Shown here one piece after another: positions 29,139 to 39,585 of a DNA stretch of 64,000 bases. The notes below the pieces were generated by a model that saw nothing but the letters and a program-made list of their open reading frames with translations, was not told the DNA's origin and did no database searches. How positions within the stretch are numbered: the stretch's first letter is position 1; each line of letters starts with the position of its first letter. Both the position numbers and the translations under genes were made by a program. Source of the DNA: Angomonas deanei (taxonomy: Eukaryota; Euglenozoa; Kinetoplastea; Trypanosomatida; Trypanosomatidae). The stretch lies in assembly GCA_903995115.1 (NCBI GenBank), contig LR877149.1, forward strand, positions 434,001 to 498,000. Direction: 5' to 3'.

Positions 29139-30734
29139 TCACTGCTTTTTTAACGCAATTTGGAACGGCATGTTATACCGACGGAGAGTCGTTTGTTGCG
29201 CTGTCGTCTCCGCCTCACTACCCTTCTTGGGCTCTGGCTGATTCTCGTGCAGGTGTGCCGTGAGGGGGGCGTCCTTTCCCCACCCACCCGCGGTGGCAAA
29301 CTCTAAAATCTTGTCCTCGTACGCCACCTTCGCTTCCTCCTCCGCATCCACAATAAACTTGGCCGTCTCCGCAAGGACAATGCCATCTGCTGCCATCAGC
29401 GTGCGGAACAAGGATTCGGTCATAAAGGAGGTGCACGACGCACCAAAAAAGGCGGCCTGCATCTGGTGTTTGCCATTCATTCGGGTGAGGAACCGATTAA
29501 AGTCTAAACCGACAAGGTGAACCTTCACCCTGGGGAACTGAACCTTGTGCTCGACCGTGCTGGGTGTGCCGGGTGGCAGGTAGTTGTAGTTTTTTTCATC
29601 ATCCCACGCAAACTTGTGGTCCGCCCACGGCCACTGCAGGCCGGTCATCAATGTGTATAGCCACGCACGAATGTTGTGCATGGAGACAACCCCATTCCCA
29701 TAACGGCACGTCCCGTCCGCGGTACGGAAGCAGATTTCCTTATTTTCGGTTTTGGCGCCGAACGCAAAGAATGGACCACACTTGATGTCACCATTAAAGA
29801 AGCCTCTTCCTTTTTTATCAAAGAAGCAGAGCGTCTTGTTGGGGTTTGTGTAATTGTACTCGAACCCACGTCGCGGGTTAATGTGGCTCACATCGAATGC
29901 CACCCCCGTGTTGCGCCACACCCGATACTCGGGAAACTTGAGAAGATTGGTGTAGTCGGTCAAACGAAAGACAAAGTCCCAGTCGATGAGGTTGTCCCGG
30001 TTATCGTAGCGCTCCGCCAAGTCCTGCTGGACGCGGGACTGCCACTGCTCGAGCGTAGCGCACACCGACGACTCCTTGCTCCAGTGGGCGATCTGCTCCT
30101 CCACAAAGTCCCTCTCCTTCATCTTCATTTCCTTAAAGTCCACATACCCGGCTAGTCCGTCGGACGAGTGGTCCCCACTTTGAAAAAAAGTGGAAAGGCG
30201 GTGTGACACATTTCGTATCTGCGCCACCGTTATGTCTCGCACTTGGGTGTTTCCAAACACCTCAAGGAACATGAGCACCCGCTCTTCCATCTCCTCAAAG
30301 GAGAACATGCTGTCCAGCAGCCACTGGAGAAAGAATAAATGGCGGCAGTGCACTCTCAAGTTGGGTTCGTACAGGTAAAAGTGGTATACCGGTGGCTCCT
30401 CGTTTTGCTCCTTCGAGGTTCGGAGGGTGACCAACGTTCGCAAAATGTGCCGAATGTCACTCGCGCCTGCTAAAAGAATATTATAATGAGGCCCCTCCTC
30501 CCCATCCGCCTCTCCTGATTCATTTTCTAAACTCTTCAAAATTTCATCCAATTTGTCGTTCCCCGTGGCTTCGCTCAATTTAGTCTCCGGCGGACCCACT
30601 GGTTTCGCACAAGGGATCTTTTCTCTTTTTAGCAACTCACCAAAGTCGATCGCCGGCGACCAGCCCCAGTTCAGCTCTGTTCCAATAGAGTTGACTAGCT
30701 GCTCCTTTTCGTTTCTCAAATACTTATCGCCCAT
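29139..30734 (-). CDS. DNAAF3: Dynein axonemal assembly factor 3 (PF22-like)
   Basis: 531 residues from the ATG at 30732-30734 (MGDKYLRNEK); the open frame extends 17 codons upstream but starts at a TTG, so the ATG is preferred. Conserved features of the DNAAF3 family are visible in order. The N-terminal WGWSPAIDF is followed by the Rossmann-like start NILLAGASDIRHILRTL and FYLYEPNLRVHCRHLFFLQ. LMFLEVFGNTQVR comes next, then VWRNTGVAFDVSH and the GDIKCGPFFAFG segment. The known role is cytoplasmic pre-assembly of outer and inner dynein arms before import into the flagellum. It fits a flagellated cell and the radial-spoke gene nearby. The C-terminus is charged and lineage-specific. Confidence 0.9.
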   Translation of the reverse strand: MGDKYLRNEKEQLVNSIGTELNWGWSPAIDFGELLKREKIPCAKPVGPPETKLSEATGNDKLDEILKSLENESGEADGEEGPHYNILLAGASDIRHILRTLVTLRTSKEQNEEPPVYHFYLYEPNLRVHCRHLFFLQWLLDSMFSFEEMEERVLMFLEVFGNTQVRDITVAQIRNVSHRLSTFFQSGDHSSDGLAGYVDFKEMKMKERDFVEEQIAHWSKESSVCATLEQWQSRVQQDLAERYDNRDNLIDWDFVFRLTDYTNLLKFPEYRVWRNTGVAFDVSHINPRRGFEYNYTNPNKTLCFFDKKGRGFFNGDIKCGPFFAFGAKTENKEICFRTADGTCRYGNGVVSMHNIRAWLYTLMTGLQWPWADHKFAWDDEKNYNYLPPGTPSTVEHKVQFPRVKVHLVGLDFNRFLTRMNGKHQMQAAFFGASCTSFMTESLFRTLMAADGIVLAETAKFIVDAEEEAKVAYEDKILEFATAGGWGKDAPLTAHLHENQPEPKKGSEAETTAQQTTLRRYNMPFQIALKKQ

Positions 30735-30948
30735 AGCACTCGGTGAATAACGCCTGACGAATGCTGGTATTACCTTGTTGGGCAAGAGTTGTGGTGGGAT
30801 TGGCTAGAAACAGACGGAAAGAAAGTGGGGAGCATGGTTGTTGATCCACATTAAGGAGAACGTCAGAGAACAACAACAAAAAAAGGTGGCCGCACATGAA
30901 AAGAACACGTTAAAAAAAAAAAAGTTAAGGTTATGCTACAACTGTACA

Positions 30949-32709
30949 CTATTGAACAAGGTACAATTCTGGAAAGGAAGCGCTGTAGATGGACAACATT
31001 GGGTTACCAGAGTGAGGGTACACCACATCAGCACGCGCCTCCTTCACGTTGTCGCCATGCTCAATGACAAGCAGAGACGACACATCCACTGGCGACATCA
31101 CGCTCACTTTCGCATCCTTTTGCCGCTCACTGTCCAACTCCATATTATACAAGTAGAGCAACCCTTCACAATCGCACACGTAGAAGGAGACAAAATTTGC
31201 GTTGGGTACCCCATACGACACGGACAGGATGGGCTTGCCACACTGCAGAATCGCAAACGGCACCACGTCAAACGCAGCCTCACCGCTCTCCCCCAAGCCC
31301 ATTTCCACGCCACAAAGCAACACCTTGTCCACGTTCGTGGCCACCACCAGTTCACAGCGTGACGGTGCAGAGGAAGTGCTGGGAAGAAGAGACAATGAGG
31401 AGGCCACACCGTCGCCGCAGTCGGGGCTGACGCGCTGGAGGGGAATCACATTACCGCAGCGCTCCACCGCGGGGGAATCTGCCTTCCCTAGCGACCAAAA
31501 CGCCAGGGAGCCGTCATTTCCGCTGCTCAATGTGTAGACACCAATGCGGAACGGAAGGACACAGATCGAGTTGATAAAGCTGCTGTGATGGGCATCCTTC
31601 ACTTGAAAGAGAGAGGCGCCGCTTGAAATATCGAGCAGACACATGGTGGTGTCGAAGGAGCCGGAGAGAAGAAAGGGGGAGTGACCCTGAAGCGCGTCTG
31701 CACGCTTGTTCCCGACAAAGACCACCGTGCTTACCCCTAGTTCATGCACCTTTTCAAACTTGCGCACCAGTTTATGCGAGTCGGCGTCGTACACCTTTAC
31801 CCAACCGTCACGGTATCCCAATCCGATCCAGGCGCTTTCGGTTGCCTCTAATGGGGTGTCACAGTCCATGGAAAGAGTACTGCTAGCATGACGGACCGAT
31901 TTACCGACAACGGTAAAGGTGGTGGGATCGAGGAAATCTGTGATGCCACTTTCCTGGCACACAACGAGCACGGAGCGCTCCTTCTCCACGGGAACGCTAC
32001 GGCATAGCGTGATGTAACTACCTTCCCCGAACTGAATCTTTTTCGCGATTGACTCGGGACACTTTAGCGGACACGCAAGCGTTGTCTTGCTCCATGCGTC
32101 TTCGATCGCTGCTCGCTGGGTGTCTTCACGCGGTCTTTTGCGCGTGTCGGGGGACCCGATATCCAATGCACCGAGCGCCATGGGGAGCACATTATTGTAC
32201 GGGACATCAGAAAACTGCAATAATGGCAACAGAAGGGATAACAATTCGTGGCGCGCCTTTTCCGTTGTCGCGATGAACTGGGTGGTCCGGCGTTCCTCCT
32301 CCAGCGCAACAGCATCAAACGACTGGATAAGTTGCTTCAACTTTGAAAAGCGAACGGGTGCTGTTTTCTGCAGTTCCGACAGCACGGGAGAGTTTTCTAG
32401 GAGTGCATCTGCCGCGTCGGGCAGACCATGTACCCGGACCGTCTCCTCCACAATTAAGGAGTACAGGGACACTTTAACCTCCTTGGGAAGAAGTACACCA
32501 TCCAGGTAGGTGTTCAGTACCGTTGGCCAATCCCCCGCTAGCACGCTTTTCTCAAACTGCCGTTTGCTACGGGCATCGTTGGTGGCGTGTAGGACGTTGT
32601 GCGGAACACCGGACTCTAGCTGTAAGCATTTTAAACTATTTTTAAACCCATTGGCGTCCAGAAAGTGAAGAATCTCCTTGATGACATCAGAGCGTGACTT
32701 TGTGCTCAT
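30949..32709 (-). CDS. SMU1: SMU1-like LisH/CTLH/WD40 splicing factor
   Basis: 586 residues from an ATG at 32707-32709. It begins with a LisH motif (DVIKEILHFLDANGF), then a CTLH region (FEKSVLAGDWPTVLNTYLDG and the helical stretch after it), as in SMU1. After a basic linker (KRPRED), the KKIQFGEGSYI segment corresponds to the conserved stretch before the SMU1 propeller. WD-type blades follow (YRDGWVKVYDADSHKLVRKF, LLSGSFDTTMCLLDISSG, LSSGNDGSLAFWSL). SMU1 partners with RED/IK in activated spliceosomes. In kinetoplastids, where nearly all splicing is trans-splicing, it would serve that machinery in the nucleus. The propeller is divergent but the domain order is distinctive. Confidence 0.82.
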   Translation of the reverse strand: MSTKSRSDVIKEILHFLDANGFKNSLKCLQLESGVPHNVLHATNDARSKRQFEKSVLAGDWPTVLNTYLDGVLLPKEVKVSLYSLIVEETVRVHGLPDAADALLENSPVLSELQKTAPVRFSKLKQLIQSFDAVALEEERRTTQFIATTEKARHELLSLLLPLLQFSDVPYNNVLPMALGALDIGSPDTRKRPREDTQRAAIEDAWSKTTLACPLKCPESIAKKIQFGEGSYITLCRSVPVEKERSVLVVCQESGITDFLDPTTFTVVGKSVRHASSTLSMDCDTPLEATESAWIGLGYRDGWVKVYDADSHKLVRKFEKVHELGVSTVVFVGNKRADALQGHSPFLLSGSFDTTMCLLDISSGASLFQVKDAHHSSFINSICVLPFRIGVYTLSSGNDGSLAFWSLGKADSPAVERCGNVIPLQRVSPDCGDGVASSLSLLPSTSSAPSRCELVVATNVDKVLLCGVEMGLGESGEAAFDVVPFAILQCGKPILSVSYGVPNANFVSFYVCDCEGLLYLYNMELDSERQKDAKVSVMSPVDVSSLLVIEHGDNVKEARADVVYPHSGNPMLSIYSASFPELYLVQ

Positions 32710-32947
32710 TGATACACTATTCTATGTATTTTTTTTTGTGTGCGTGTGTGTGTTCTGAGAGGAGGGTGAGAAAGAGAAGAAAATTGGATAAGGCAATGGG
32801 CAACCGGAACACGACACACCGGCATTTCTGAATTACACCAGGAGATCAGAGCCTCCACTTTGAAGAACCAATCAATCACCCTTGTAACAGGCGACTGTCA
32901 ATAGCAATAATAAGTTTAGTCCTCATCTTTCCGACGACGGTTAATTC

Positions 32948-34101
32948 TCAGCTGTGACGTGAGGCGATGGAGCGAGCCAGCCTCGCCAGTGCCGCTGCCT
33001 CCTGTTGTGCCTGCAAACGCAGTGTCTTTTCTTGTCTCACCCTCTCCTTCCGTACCATGGCGTCCAACTTGTGCCGCACCTCCACTCGGGCCTTCTCCAC
33101 TGCCTCCAGCCACGCGTCACTCTCCTCGGGCTGTTGTGCCGCCTTTGCGGGTTGTAATTGATCCCTCCTTTCGAGTCCAACACCAACCGCGCACTCTGAA
33201 CGGCCTGTTGCTCTAGCACAACTGGTAACATGTCCTTGGCGAACTGACGAATTAGCCTGCTCTCCAACTTTCGGCGCTTCTCACTGTTAAGGATCTCTGA
33301 TCGATCGATGGAGAAGCCATCCTGCCGTGTGACCGCGCTGTCGTTACTGAGCTCGTAGTTGCGTCGCGCCTTTTCCATAAAGTACAAGTCGCGCTTTGAA
33401 GAGATGGCCTCCTGCTCTTCCTTCATGCTCTTCAACGACTGCATGGCGGCCAACGAGTGCTTGGTTGGTCGGAGAAAGTACAAATCATCATCGGCTTGTG
33501 TGGGCGGTCGTGGTCTTTTGGAGGCCTGAGGAATCGGTAGTTTCATTGGTATCTTTTTACCCTCCCGTCTTGTGGGAGCGTGTTTACCCTCTTCAGCGGG
33601 TTCCTCCTCGTACGCACTCAACGGGGAAGGCAGGGCACCCTGGCAGGAGGCGCACACAAACGTCACTGGCCGCTCTTCAAAATGGAGACAATCCAAATGT
33701 GCCGCATAGGTGCAATTACGGCGGTCGCAAAAGATCATGCGTACCGCATTCGAGTGGTCGTTGCAGATGGCACAGCACACCTGGTCCAGCTGACTCTGCG
33801 CCAGTGTGTTGTCCGCCACCACCTGTTCATCGTCCTCGTCCAAGTCGTACAACTCTTCCCACGCTCGGTAATTCTTTTTGCGGACTTTTCTCTCGTCCTC
33901 CTGTCCATCCTTAAGGGTAAAAATACGATTAAACCGTTTCTTACAAGATGGACAGACGTTCGTGTTATTGGCCCACTCGTTGATGCAATGCGAGCAAAAC
34001 AAATGATTACAGGAGTTAATCCGTCCGCGTGGGTTATTCACCGCATCAACAGGGGTGAAGCAAACGCCACAGAGATTGTCGTACTCTTCCTCTTTAGACA
34101 T
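32948..34101 (-). CDS. RING and PHD finger protein (one apparent frameshift)
   Basis: Start chosen at the ATG 34099-34101 (MSKEEEYDNLCGVC). A RING finger spans residues about 10-62 (CGVC, CNHLFCSHC, CPSC). A PHD-like finger lies about 105-160 (CCAIC, CDRRNC, AAHLDCLHF, FVCASC). This tandem is seen in PHRF1-type and other ubiquitin or chromatin factors. A helical basic region follows. Near 33163-33171 the frame breaks; one added base joins VLDSK to RRDQLQPAKAAQQPEESDAW. That frame runs as a coiled-coil, Glu/Arg-rich end to a stop at 32948-32950, a much better ending than the other frames. The predicted intact length is about 384 residues. Possible E3 ubiquitin ligase acting in the nucleus; the substrate is unknown. 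Confidence 0.75.
33163..33171 (-). other. Apparent -1 base frameshift in the RING/PHD gene
   Basis: After this point the original frame becomes rich in Arg/Trp/Gly and loses coding character, whereas the frame one base over reads as a charged helix to a TGA at 32948-32950. A missing base in AAA or GGG on the coding strand explains it. Confidence 0.62.
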
Positions 34102-34123
34102 TACAATAATAGCAGTTTCTACT

Positions 34124-34143
34124 AAGAGAAGGGGGGAGGGGGA
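34124..34143 (-). promoter_or_regulatory. Polypyrimidine tract upstream of the RING/PHD gene
   Basis: Purine-only stretch on the + strand (GA then G-rich), C/T-rich on the coding strand, ending about 22 bases before the chosen ATG. It supports that start over the longer upstream frame. Confidence 0.5.
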
Positions 34144-34300
34144 TATATAGAAGAAGTGGGAGTCATTCTTTGCGGTGGGGGAAAAGCAACACCGCAAACA
34201 ATATGTAGCCATACATTTCCACAGGATAAAACCACAACGACGAATACAAGAAAAAAAAAAAAAAAACTTTGAACGGCAACTCTACACACCGAAACACGCA

Positions 34301-35272
34301 CTAGTCACTCTGCAAAAAAGGGTGCTGTAGGATACTTTGTATCGTTGGACGCTTTCGCGGGTTGACCTCTAAAAGATACGCAATGAATTCAACGGCCTTT
34401 GTGTCATAGTCTGGCAAACGGGTCGGCAGAGGGGCCACGCGGTAAATCTTAAACGAGTTGTCGTACCCTGGTAGCTTGGTCACGCCAGGCCAAGTCTCCT
34501 CCGTCGGCGTGCCTACCACATAAAAGACCTTGTCTAACTGGTCGCGGGAGTTCTCTCCACGAAAGAGGGAGTAGCCAAGAACCATTTCCGCTACAATACA
34601 GCCCACCGACCACACATCTGCCGCGGGGGTGTAGTGCCGCTCCCCGAGGATAATCTCCGGCGAGCGGTACCACAGCGTCATGACCTCGTGGGTGTACGTT
34701 TGCAGCGACATTTCAAATGTTCTGGCGAGTCCAAAGTCAGCCAGTTTGACGCAGTACATTTCCTCCCCCGTCTTCTTATCCTTGAAAGGCGAGACAAGGA
34801 TATTCCCGGGCTTCAAGTCTCGGTGAATAATACGACTGTTGTGGCAGCTCCACAAGGCGTGCAGCATCTGGCGGGTAAAGTTCTTGACGGTGGAGAGGGG
34901 CACCACGGAGCCCTTTGGCTTCTCGTTGTTGGCTGGGCGGTGGCGACGGATAAAGGCCCGCAAATCTTCGTTCAGCAATTCAAACACCAGGTACACGCGG
35001 TGCTGGTCGCAAATCACGTCCAAAAGTCGCACCACGTTGGGGTGGGAACTTAGATCGTGAAGAAGGGTCACCTCCCGGATGGTCGTCGCCGGAACGCCCT
35101 CGGACAAACCATCAAGACGCAACTTCTTTATGGCGTAGCAAGCCCCAGTGGAGATGTTCCTTGCCCGAAACACAATACCGTACGTCCCTTCACCCAGCAG
35201 TTCTTCCGCCGCGTATTGCTTCCCTAGAGCACGGATGTCAATGCTATCCAGGCGTCCCCCAAAGTCGTTCAT
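34301..35272 (-). CDS. CDC2-related (cyclin-dependent) kinase
   Basis: 323 residues from an ATG at 35270-35272. It is a complete protein kinase: glycine loop GEGTYGIVF with the inhibitory Thr30-Tyr31 pair, VAIK-type lysine in YAIKKL, a C-helix PATTIRE (61-67) in the place of the CDK PSTAIRE, HRDLKPGN, DFGLAR, an activation-loop threonine in YTHEVMTLWYRSPE, and DVWSVGCI. These assign it to the CDK family, called CRKs in trypanosomatids. The variant cyclin-binding helix marks it as a divergent member; I do not assign a CRK number. Catalysis looks intact. Partners would be a cyclin, acting in cell cycle or transcription control. Confidence 0.95.
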   Translation of the reverse strand: MNDFGGRLDSIDIRALGKQYAAEELLGEGTYGIVFRARNISTGACYAIKKLRLDGLSEGVPATTIREVTLLHDLSSHPNVVRLLDVICDQHRVYLVFELLNEDLRAFIRRHRPANNEKPKGSVVPLSTVKNFTRQMLHALWSCHNSRIIHRDLKPGNILVSPFKDKKTGEEMYCVKLADFGLARTFEMSLQTYTHEVMTLWYRSPEIILGERHYTPAADVWSVGCIVAEMVLGYSLFRGENSRDQLDKVFYVVGTPTEETWPGVTKLPGYDNSFKIYRVAPLPTRLPDYDTKAVEFIAYLLEVNPRKRPTIQSILQHPFLQSD

Positions 35273-35522
35273 TCTACCTTTAACTTTTGTTACTGTTTCA
35301 AGACGATACTAATGAATCTACTTTGTATGGGATAAAGGAATAGGGAAAAGCAAAACGTGGAATGAACAAGTGCGAATAAAGTTCCCCGCAGTGTTTGGTG
35401 TAAAGCACTATTCTAAAGACACGTACGCGCGCACATTCCAGGAGGAGAACAAGGTAAATGTATACAGAAAAAAGATACATCAGAAAAATGATTGGTACAT
35501 GGTACAATCTATAGAATGGTCA

Positions 35523-37666
35523 TCACTTTTCCAAGCAGAGGGGAATAAGAAAGACAAGCATTTTCGCCTTGACAGAGCGATGAACCGTCCCAAGATATAA
35601 ATTTTCATCTAGCGTAAACAGGGAAACAGACCGCAGATGATCCCGTAGTTTGTCCGGCTTCACAGCCCCTACCAGTTTGAAACTTTCTAACGTCCACGAG
35701 CCAGTTGTCACGGAAAACACGTGTAATTTAAAGGGACCCCCATCCCCATTGCCACCCGTCTTGTCAAAGAGGGGAGAAACAAAGGCGGTACTGTCCGTTG
35801 GGACACAATAGAGAAGACCGATTTCCTTCCCGGGCAGCAGCTCCACGTCAAACAGCGGCAAGGAGCTGCACTGCAGAAGGGGCTCGCTGTCGGTCACAAT
35901 CTCCCACGTCTTCATGTCCATGCTCGGGCTCACCACGTGGGTTAGCATAAAGCTCTCCTGCATGCTGTACCGCCGTTCATCGAAGCGGTGCGGGCTGACA
36001 GGTAGGCTGCCGTCAAGACTGGCGTTGGCCGAGTTGACCGCCGTAACAGTGGCGTACTCGTGGGAAGGGGAGTGGTTCGTGTCGTGTGTGGAGGAAGGTG
36101 TCTCTATGGAAGTCCTCTCCTTGCTCAACCGCTTGGAGGGGATTGGGAGGCAGCAGGGGTGCCGCCTTTAGGCACCGTCGGCTCGCTTAGTCGAACTCGA
36201 ACAATGTAAAAGACGTGTATCTTCTCATCGACGACGACCACCTTGGGGCTGATGACGACGGGGTTGAATCCATTATTAAGTGCCCACAATGGAATCGGTA
36301 ACGACACGACGGAAGACACCACCAGTGAGAACTGTGTTTTTCCGGACAGAATAAGGAAGTCCTGCACCAGGGACCCGTCATCCAGCGTGTAGGTGCTGCT
36401 GTGGTCCGCACGGAAGCGTTGACCCAGCGCATAGTAGGTGTCCTCGTACTCGAAAGGTGGGCACAGGAGCAGGATGCCCTTGTCGGTCACATCCCGGTCT
36501 ACCACTATTCCGCCTTCGCTCGACGAATTCAAGGAAATGTAACAACCCGCAAAGTCGGACACCCGCTCCCTCTTGCCAGTGGGATTGGAGTGTCTCGTCG
36601 CAAACAAACTAATACAGGAGAGTTCGTCTGAGGGGTCCGCCACACGGGCCACAATGTTTTCCAGATTATCGTTCGTCTTCACCACAATTCTCGTGCTCGG
36701 AAGGCCCCCGGTAGGGACGAACTGAAATGTCGCACGCCGCGTGTGTCGCCTGCTCTGTCGCCGCTCTGGTGTCGACTCCACGTCGGAGTTCCTCTCCTCT
36801 ACAGGATTCGCGCTGACCTTCTTCGGCGAGCCATTGTTGTTGTGGGTTTGGAAGACCGAATTGGCGGCGCTCAGCGCGGATCGAATGTCCGAATACTTGG
36901 CCTCGATAAACCCAGAGCTGGGGAATGTACGAAAACTACTGAGCATCTTCTTGAGCCACACATTCACCTCCACCTTCGCGGGCGGTGCGTTGCTGACGGT
37001 ATCGACGTTGCGCACCTCCTTGGCGTGGACGGTGTCGAGTAACAGGCTATTCTTCTTGTCATAATCAATGATTTGATAAATAAAGTAACCAGCAGGTTCG
37101 AGCACGCGAACAAAACACCCAATCACATCCGACACATATCGATCCCCAAAGCGGCGATGCAGTAACAGGGCGACACTGTCCCGTGAAAGGCACAATTTCT
37201 CAATGGCCGGCGCGGTGTCCAGCAAACTCGACTTGGACGACGTGCGACGGGAGCCCCCTTGGGGTGTGACCGCCCCGAGGGACGAATTGATTCGTGTAAA
37301 GCTGGGAATGGACTCCTCCTCCATCTCCCTCTGCAGAGAGTTTCGCTGCCGCATCAACGTATCCATTTCCCCAGATCGGCTGCTGGGGCGCGATAAGTTG
37401 AGGTCGCTATTCTCCAATGACCCGCCACGCCTCTTCTTCACTGGTGTTGGCGTGTCGGACGCGGATTTGACAAACACGGTAATGATGTCCTCCCCTGCCG
37501 CGAGTTTATCTGCTACTTGGCCGTGAAAGTCCGTGATGGATACACTTGCCACGTTCACGTTAAGGAGTCGACTTAACTCCCCCACTAATTCATCGGTGTT
37601 GCTCGCTTCTACTAATAGCTGCTCCTGTGTATCATTGTCTACTACCGCCTTCACCCAAAATTTCAT
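35523..37666 (-). CDS. Plus-3 (Rtf1)-like domain protein (one apparent frameshift)
   Basis: The frame starts at an ATG at 37664-37666 (MKFWVKAVVDN). The first 70 residues look like a small alpha/beta fold. Residues about 155-245 resemble a Plus-3 domain: LCLSRDSVALLLHRRFGDR, then VIGCFVRVLEPAGYFIYQIIDY and a helical end (NVWLKKML). In Rtf1 this fold binds Spt5 and couples the Paf1 complex to elongating RNA polymerase II. Near 36138-36141 (C4 run on the coding strand) the frame ends; one added C joins QSPS to KRLSKERTS, and the next frame runs 200 residues to 35523 with no ATG of its own near the start. The intact length would be about 714 residues. Role in transcription or nucleic acid binding is inferred from the domain. 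Confidence 0.66.
36138..36141 (-). other. Apparent -1 base frameshift in C4 run (Plus-3 gene)
   Basis: The upstream frame stops 13 bases after this run and the downstream frame opens with no spacer and a non-ATG codon. One extra C yields one continuous gene. Confidence 0.62.
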
Positions 37667-37837
37667 TTTTGTTTTTTGACCAGTTCTATTTGCTTTTTGT
37701 GTTATCGTTTAATTCTACAGAGCTTATCAAACAGCGGGCAGGAGAAAGAAAGGTTTAACAGAAGCGACGTCAACCGCAAAAAAAAAAAAAAAAAAACGAA
37801 CAAAAAAATAGTACAGCGAAAAGGAACAGACACACTT

Positions 37838-39175
37838 CTAATACACAAACAGGCGCGACTGCTTTTCCCGGATACTCTCCAAATCTAACGTGATGCGTGT
37901 GAAGAGGGGATTGAGAAAAACATTTCTATCAAACTCTTCCGTGCCCTCAATGTCACGACGATGAATGTCCTCTTCCTGGAAAACGGCCCTGATCTTGGAG
38001 TCCAACCTTCGTCGCTGCAGATCTTGCTGAAAACTGGCGCTGCTGTCCTCCAAACCGTTTCGCTTGCTCGTTACGCTAGTGTCCCCATTCTTTCCCTTCT
38101 GGACCCCACTAGGGCGGTCCACCGCCGCGACACTATTCATCCCGACACGGTCAAATGGGGAAAAGTTGTGCGAATTGACCGAGTTGGAACTTTCCTTGTT
38201 TTGAATGGGCGAAATGTCGGGCGTTCGGTTGTGCTGACGGGACTTGTTCAACCGACTGAGCACCTTGTCAATGTCAACACTGTCGGTGTCCTTTTTCCGC
38301 ACGGGGCTCCCCTCTGCTACCACTGGTTCCTTACGCTGTATGGCGGTAACGTTGTTTGACTCTACCTCACGAGGGGAAACCAAGGGGGCCTGGTGATCCA
38401 CCACGGCTGTCAGTTGTAGCCGCACATTGGCAGTGCACGACAGTTTTGAGACCAAGCAGTCCCTGTACAACGCCTTTCGAATCTCAATCTCCTGCAGAAG
38501 AATACTCTTACGTACACTCTCTTCCAAGGCGGCCACTGGTGCGGTCGATCCTGGTGAAATGCTGGTCACACTACTGAACAAGCTTTCCCCTCGCGGGCCT
38601 ACGTCGCTCTCCTCCACTAGCGTGATGCGTTGCAACTGGCTCGCCCGCGGCGACAGGGACGAATTCACCTGTGACAGCTGCCGGACCTTTCTATTTTCAA
38701 TCTTGAGCAGGTCCTCCCGTTTCTGCACGAGCGCCAGAACCGTGCGGTCCTCCAGTGCACAGGCGCTCTCGGTGAGGAACTTATCCACCGCCCGCCAGTC
38801 AGTGCTGTCCAACACCCGCAGTGCCTCTTCCTGAGAGGCCACCATGTCCTCTCGTAGCGCCTCCGCCTTGCGAATGTCCGAGTACATGTGCAGCTGCACG
38901 TTGGCGGGGAGGTTGTGAATCCTCACGAGGGCCTCGAAGATGTCCCTTTCGCTAAGATGTTGGCAGGCCCGCCGCAACGGGCGGACGTAGGGGCGACAGA
39001 GCTCCATAAATTTAGTGTACAGTTGTTGTGCGCGGGACAGCAAGGCCCGGACGGCACCGCTATTTGGACTCCCTTGTCGCAGAAAATCCTGCGCGGTACG
39101 GATGGCATCTTCTAACTCGACAATGTCCCCATTTTCAATGGCATTACTTAAAGAATCGACAACGGACGCCGCCAT
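37838..39175 (-). CDS. Hypothetical helical protein, 445 residues
   Basis: Open from an ATG at 39173-39175. The N-terminal 180 residues are helical with leucine-rich heptads (LSNAIENGDIVELEDAIRTA, FMELCRPYVRPLRRACQHL). A Ser/Thr-rich central region (about 180-370) follows, and then a charged helical end (LQRRRLDSKIRAVFQEEDIHRR). No enzyme motif, membrane helix or signal is seen. Composition suggests a cytoskeletal or scaffold protein. The family is not recognised, but codon use and the length of the frame make it a real gene. Confidence 0.7.
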   Translation of the reverse strand: MAASVVDSLSNAIENGDIVELEDAIRTAQDFLRQGSPNSGAVRALLSRAQQLYTKFMELCRPYVRPLRRACQHLSERDIFEALVRIHNLPANVQLHMYSDIRKAEALREDMVASQEEALRVLDSTDWRAVDKFLTESACALEDRTVLALVQKREDLLKIENRKVRQLSQVNSSLSPRASQLQRITLVEESDVGPRGESLFSSVTSISPGSTAPVAALEESVRKSILLQEIEIRKALYRDCLVSKLSCTANVRLQLTAVVDHQAPLVSPREVESNNVTAIQRKEPVVAEGSPVRKKDTDSVDIDKVLSRLNKSRQHNRTPDISPIQNKESSNSVNSHNFSPFDRVGMNSVAAVDRPSGVQKGKNGDTSVTSKRNGLEDSSASFQQDLQRRRLDSKIRAVFQEEDIHRRDIEGTEEFDRNVFLNPLFTRITLDLESIREKQSRLFVY

Positions 39176-39585
39176 TCAGTTACTCTATATTAAACACTAA
39201 ACCCCGTGTATGACGTCACACTAGACGGGAACCTTCCAGAAAAACTAAAAAAAAAAAAAGAGAGACCGTCATGAAGAAATAGACAAACGCGGGCACATCG
39301 ATACACCTTCACAGAACGAATGTTTAAAACGACCACAGTGCCAATACATATTTCGGTACAGTATTAATGACGGAAATGGATTTACATAAATATACATATA
39401 TTTAAAGCTTTTAACAAGTCAGGGAGGTGGGCAAAATGCATTTTCTGGGGTTCCTGTTCCCGTGCCAAAACAAAATCAAAAAGGTAAAACAAAAAGAAAG
39501 AAAGGGAAAAAAAAAAAAGAAAGTGAACAGGTGTAGTAGTACGGAAAATGAAGAATGGCATCTTGTCTTCAATTTCTGAATCGTA
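39176..39585. other. Intergenic spacer
   Basis: Between RSP3 and the 445-residue protein. It has an A run and GA tract at 39247-39265 (probable splice signal of the lower-coordinate gene), an ATA-rich stretch near 39385-39405 and an A run near 39509-39518. No gene was supported. Confidence 0.45.

Noticed and set aside
35298-35507. Small minus-strand hydrophobic frame between genes
   Set aside because: Low-complexity, Tyr/Leu/Val-rich, lies over the 5' region of the kinase gene and lacks any further support.
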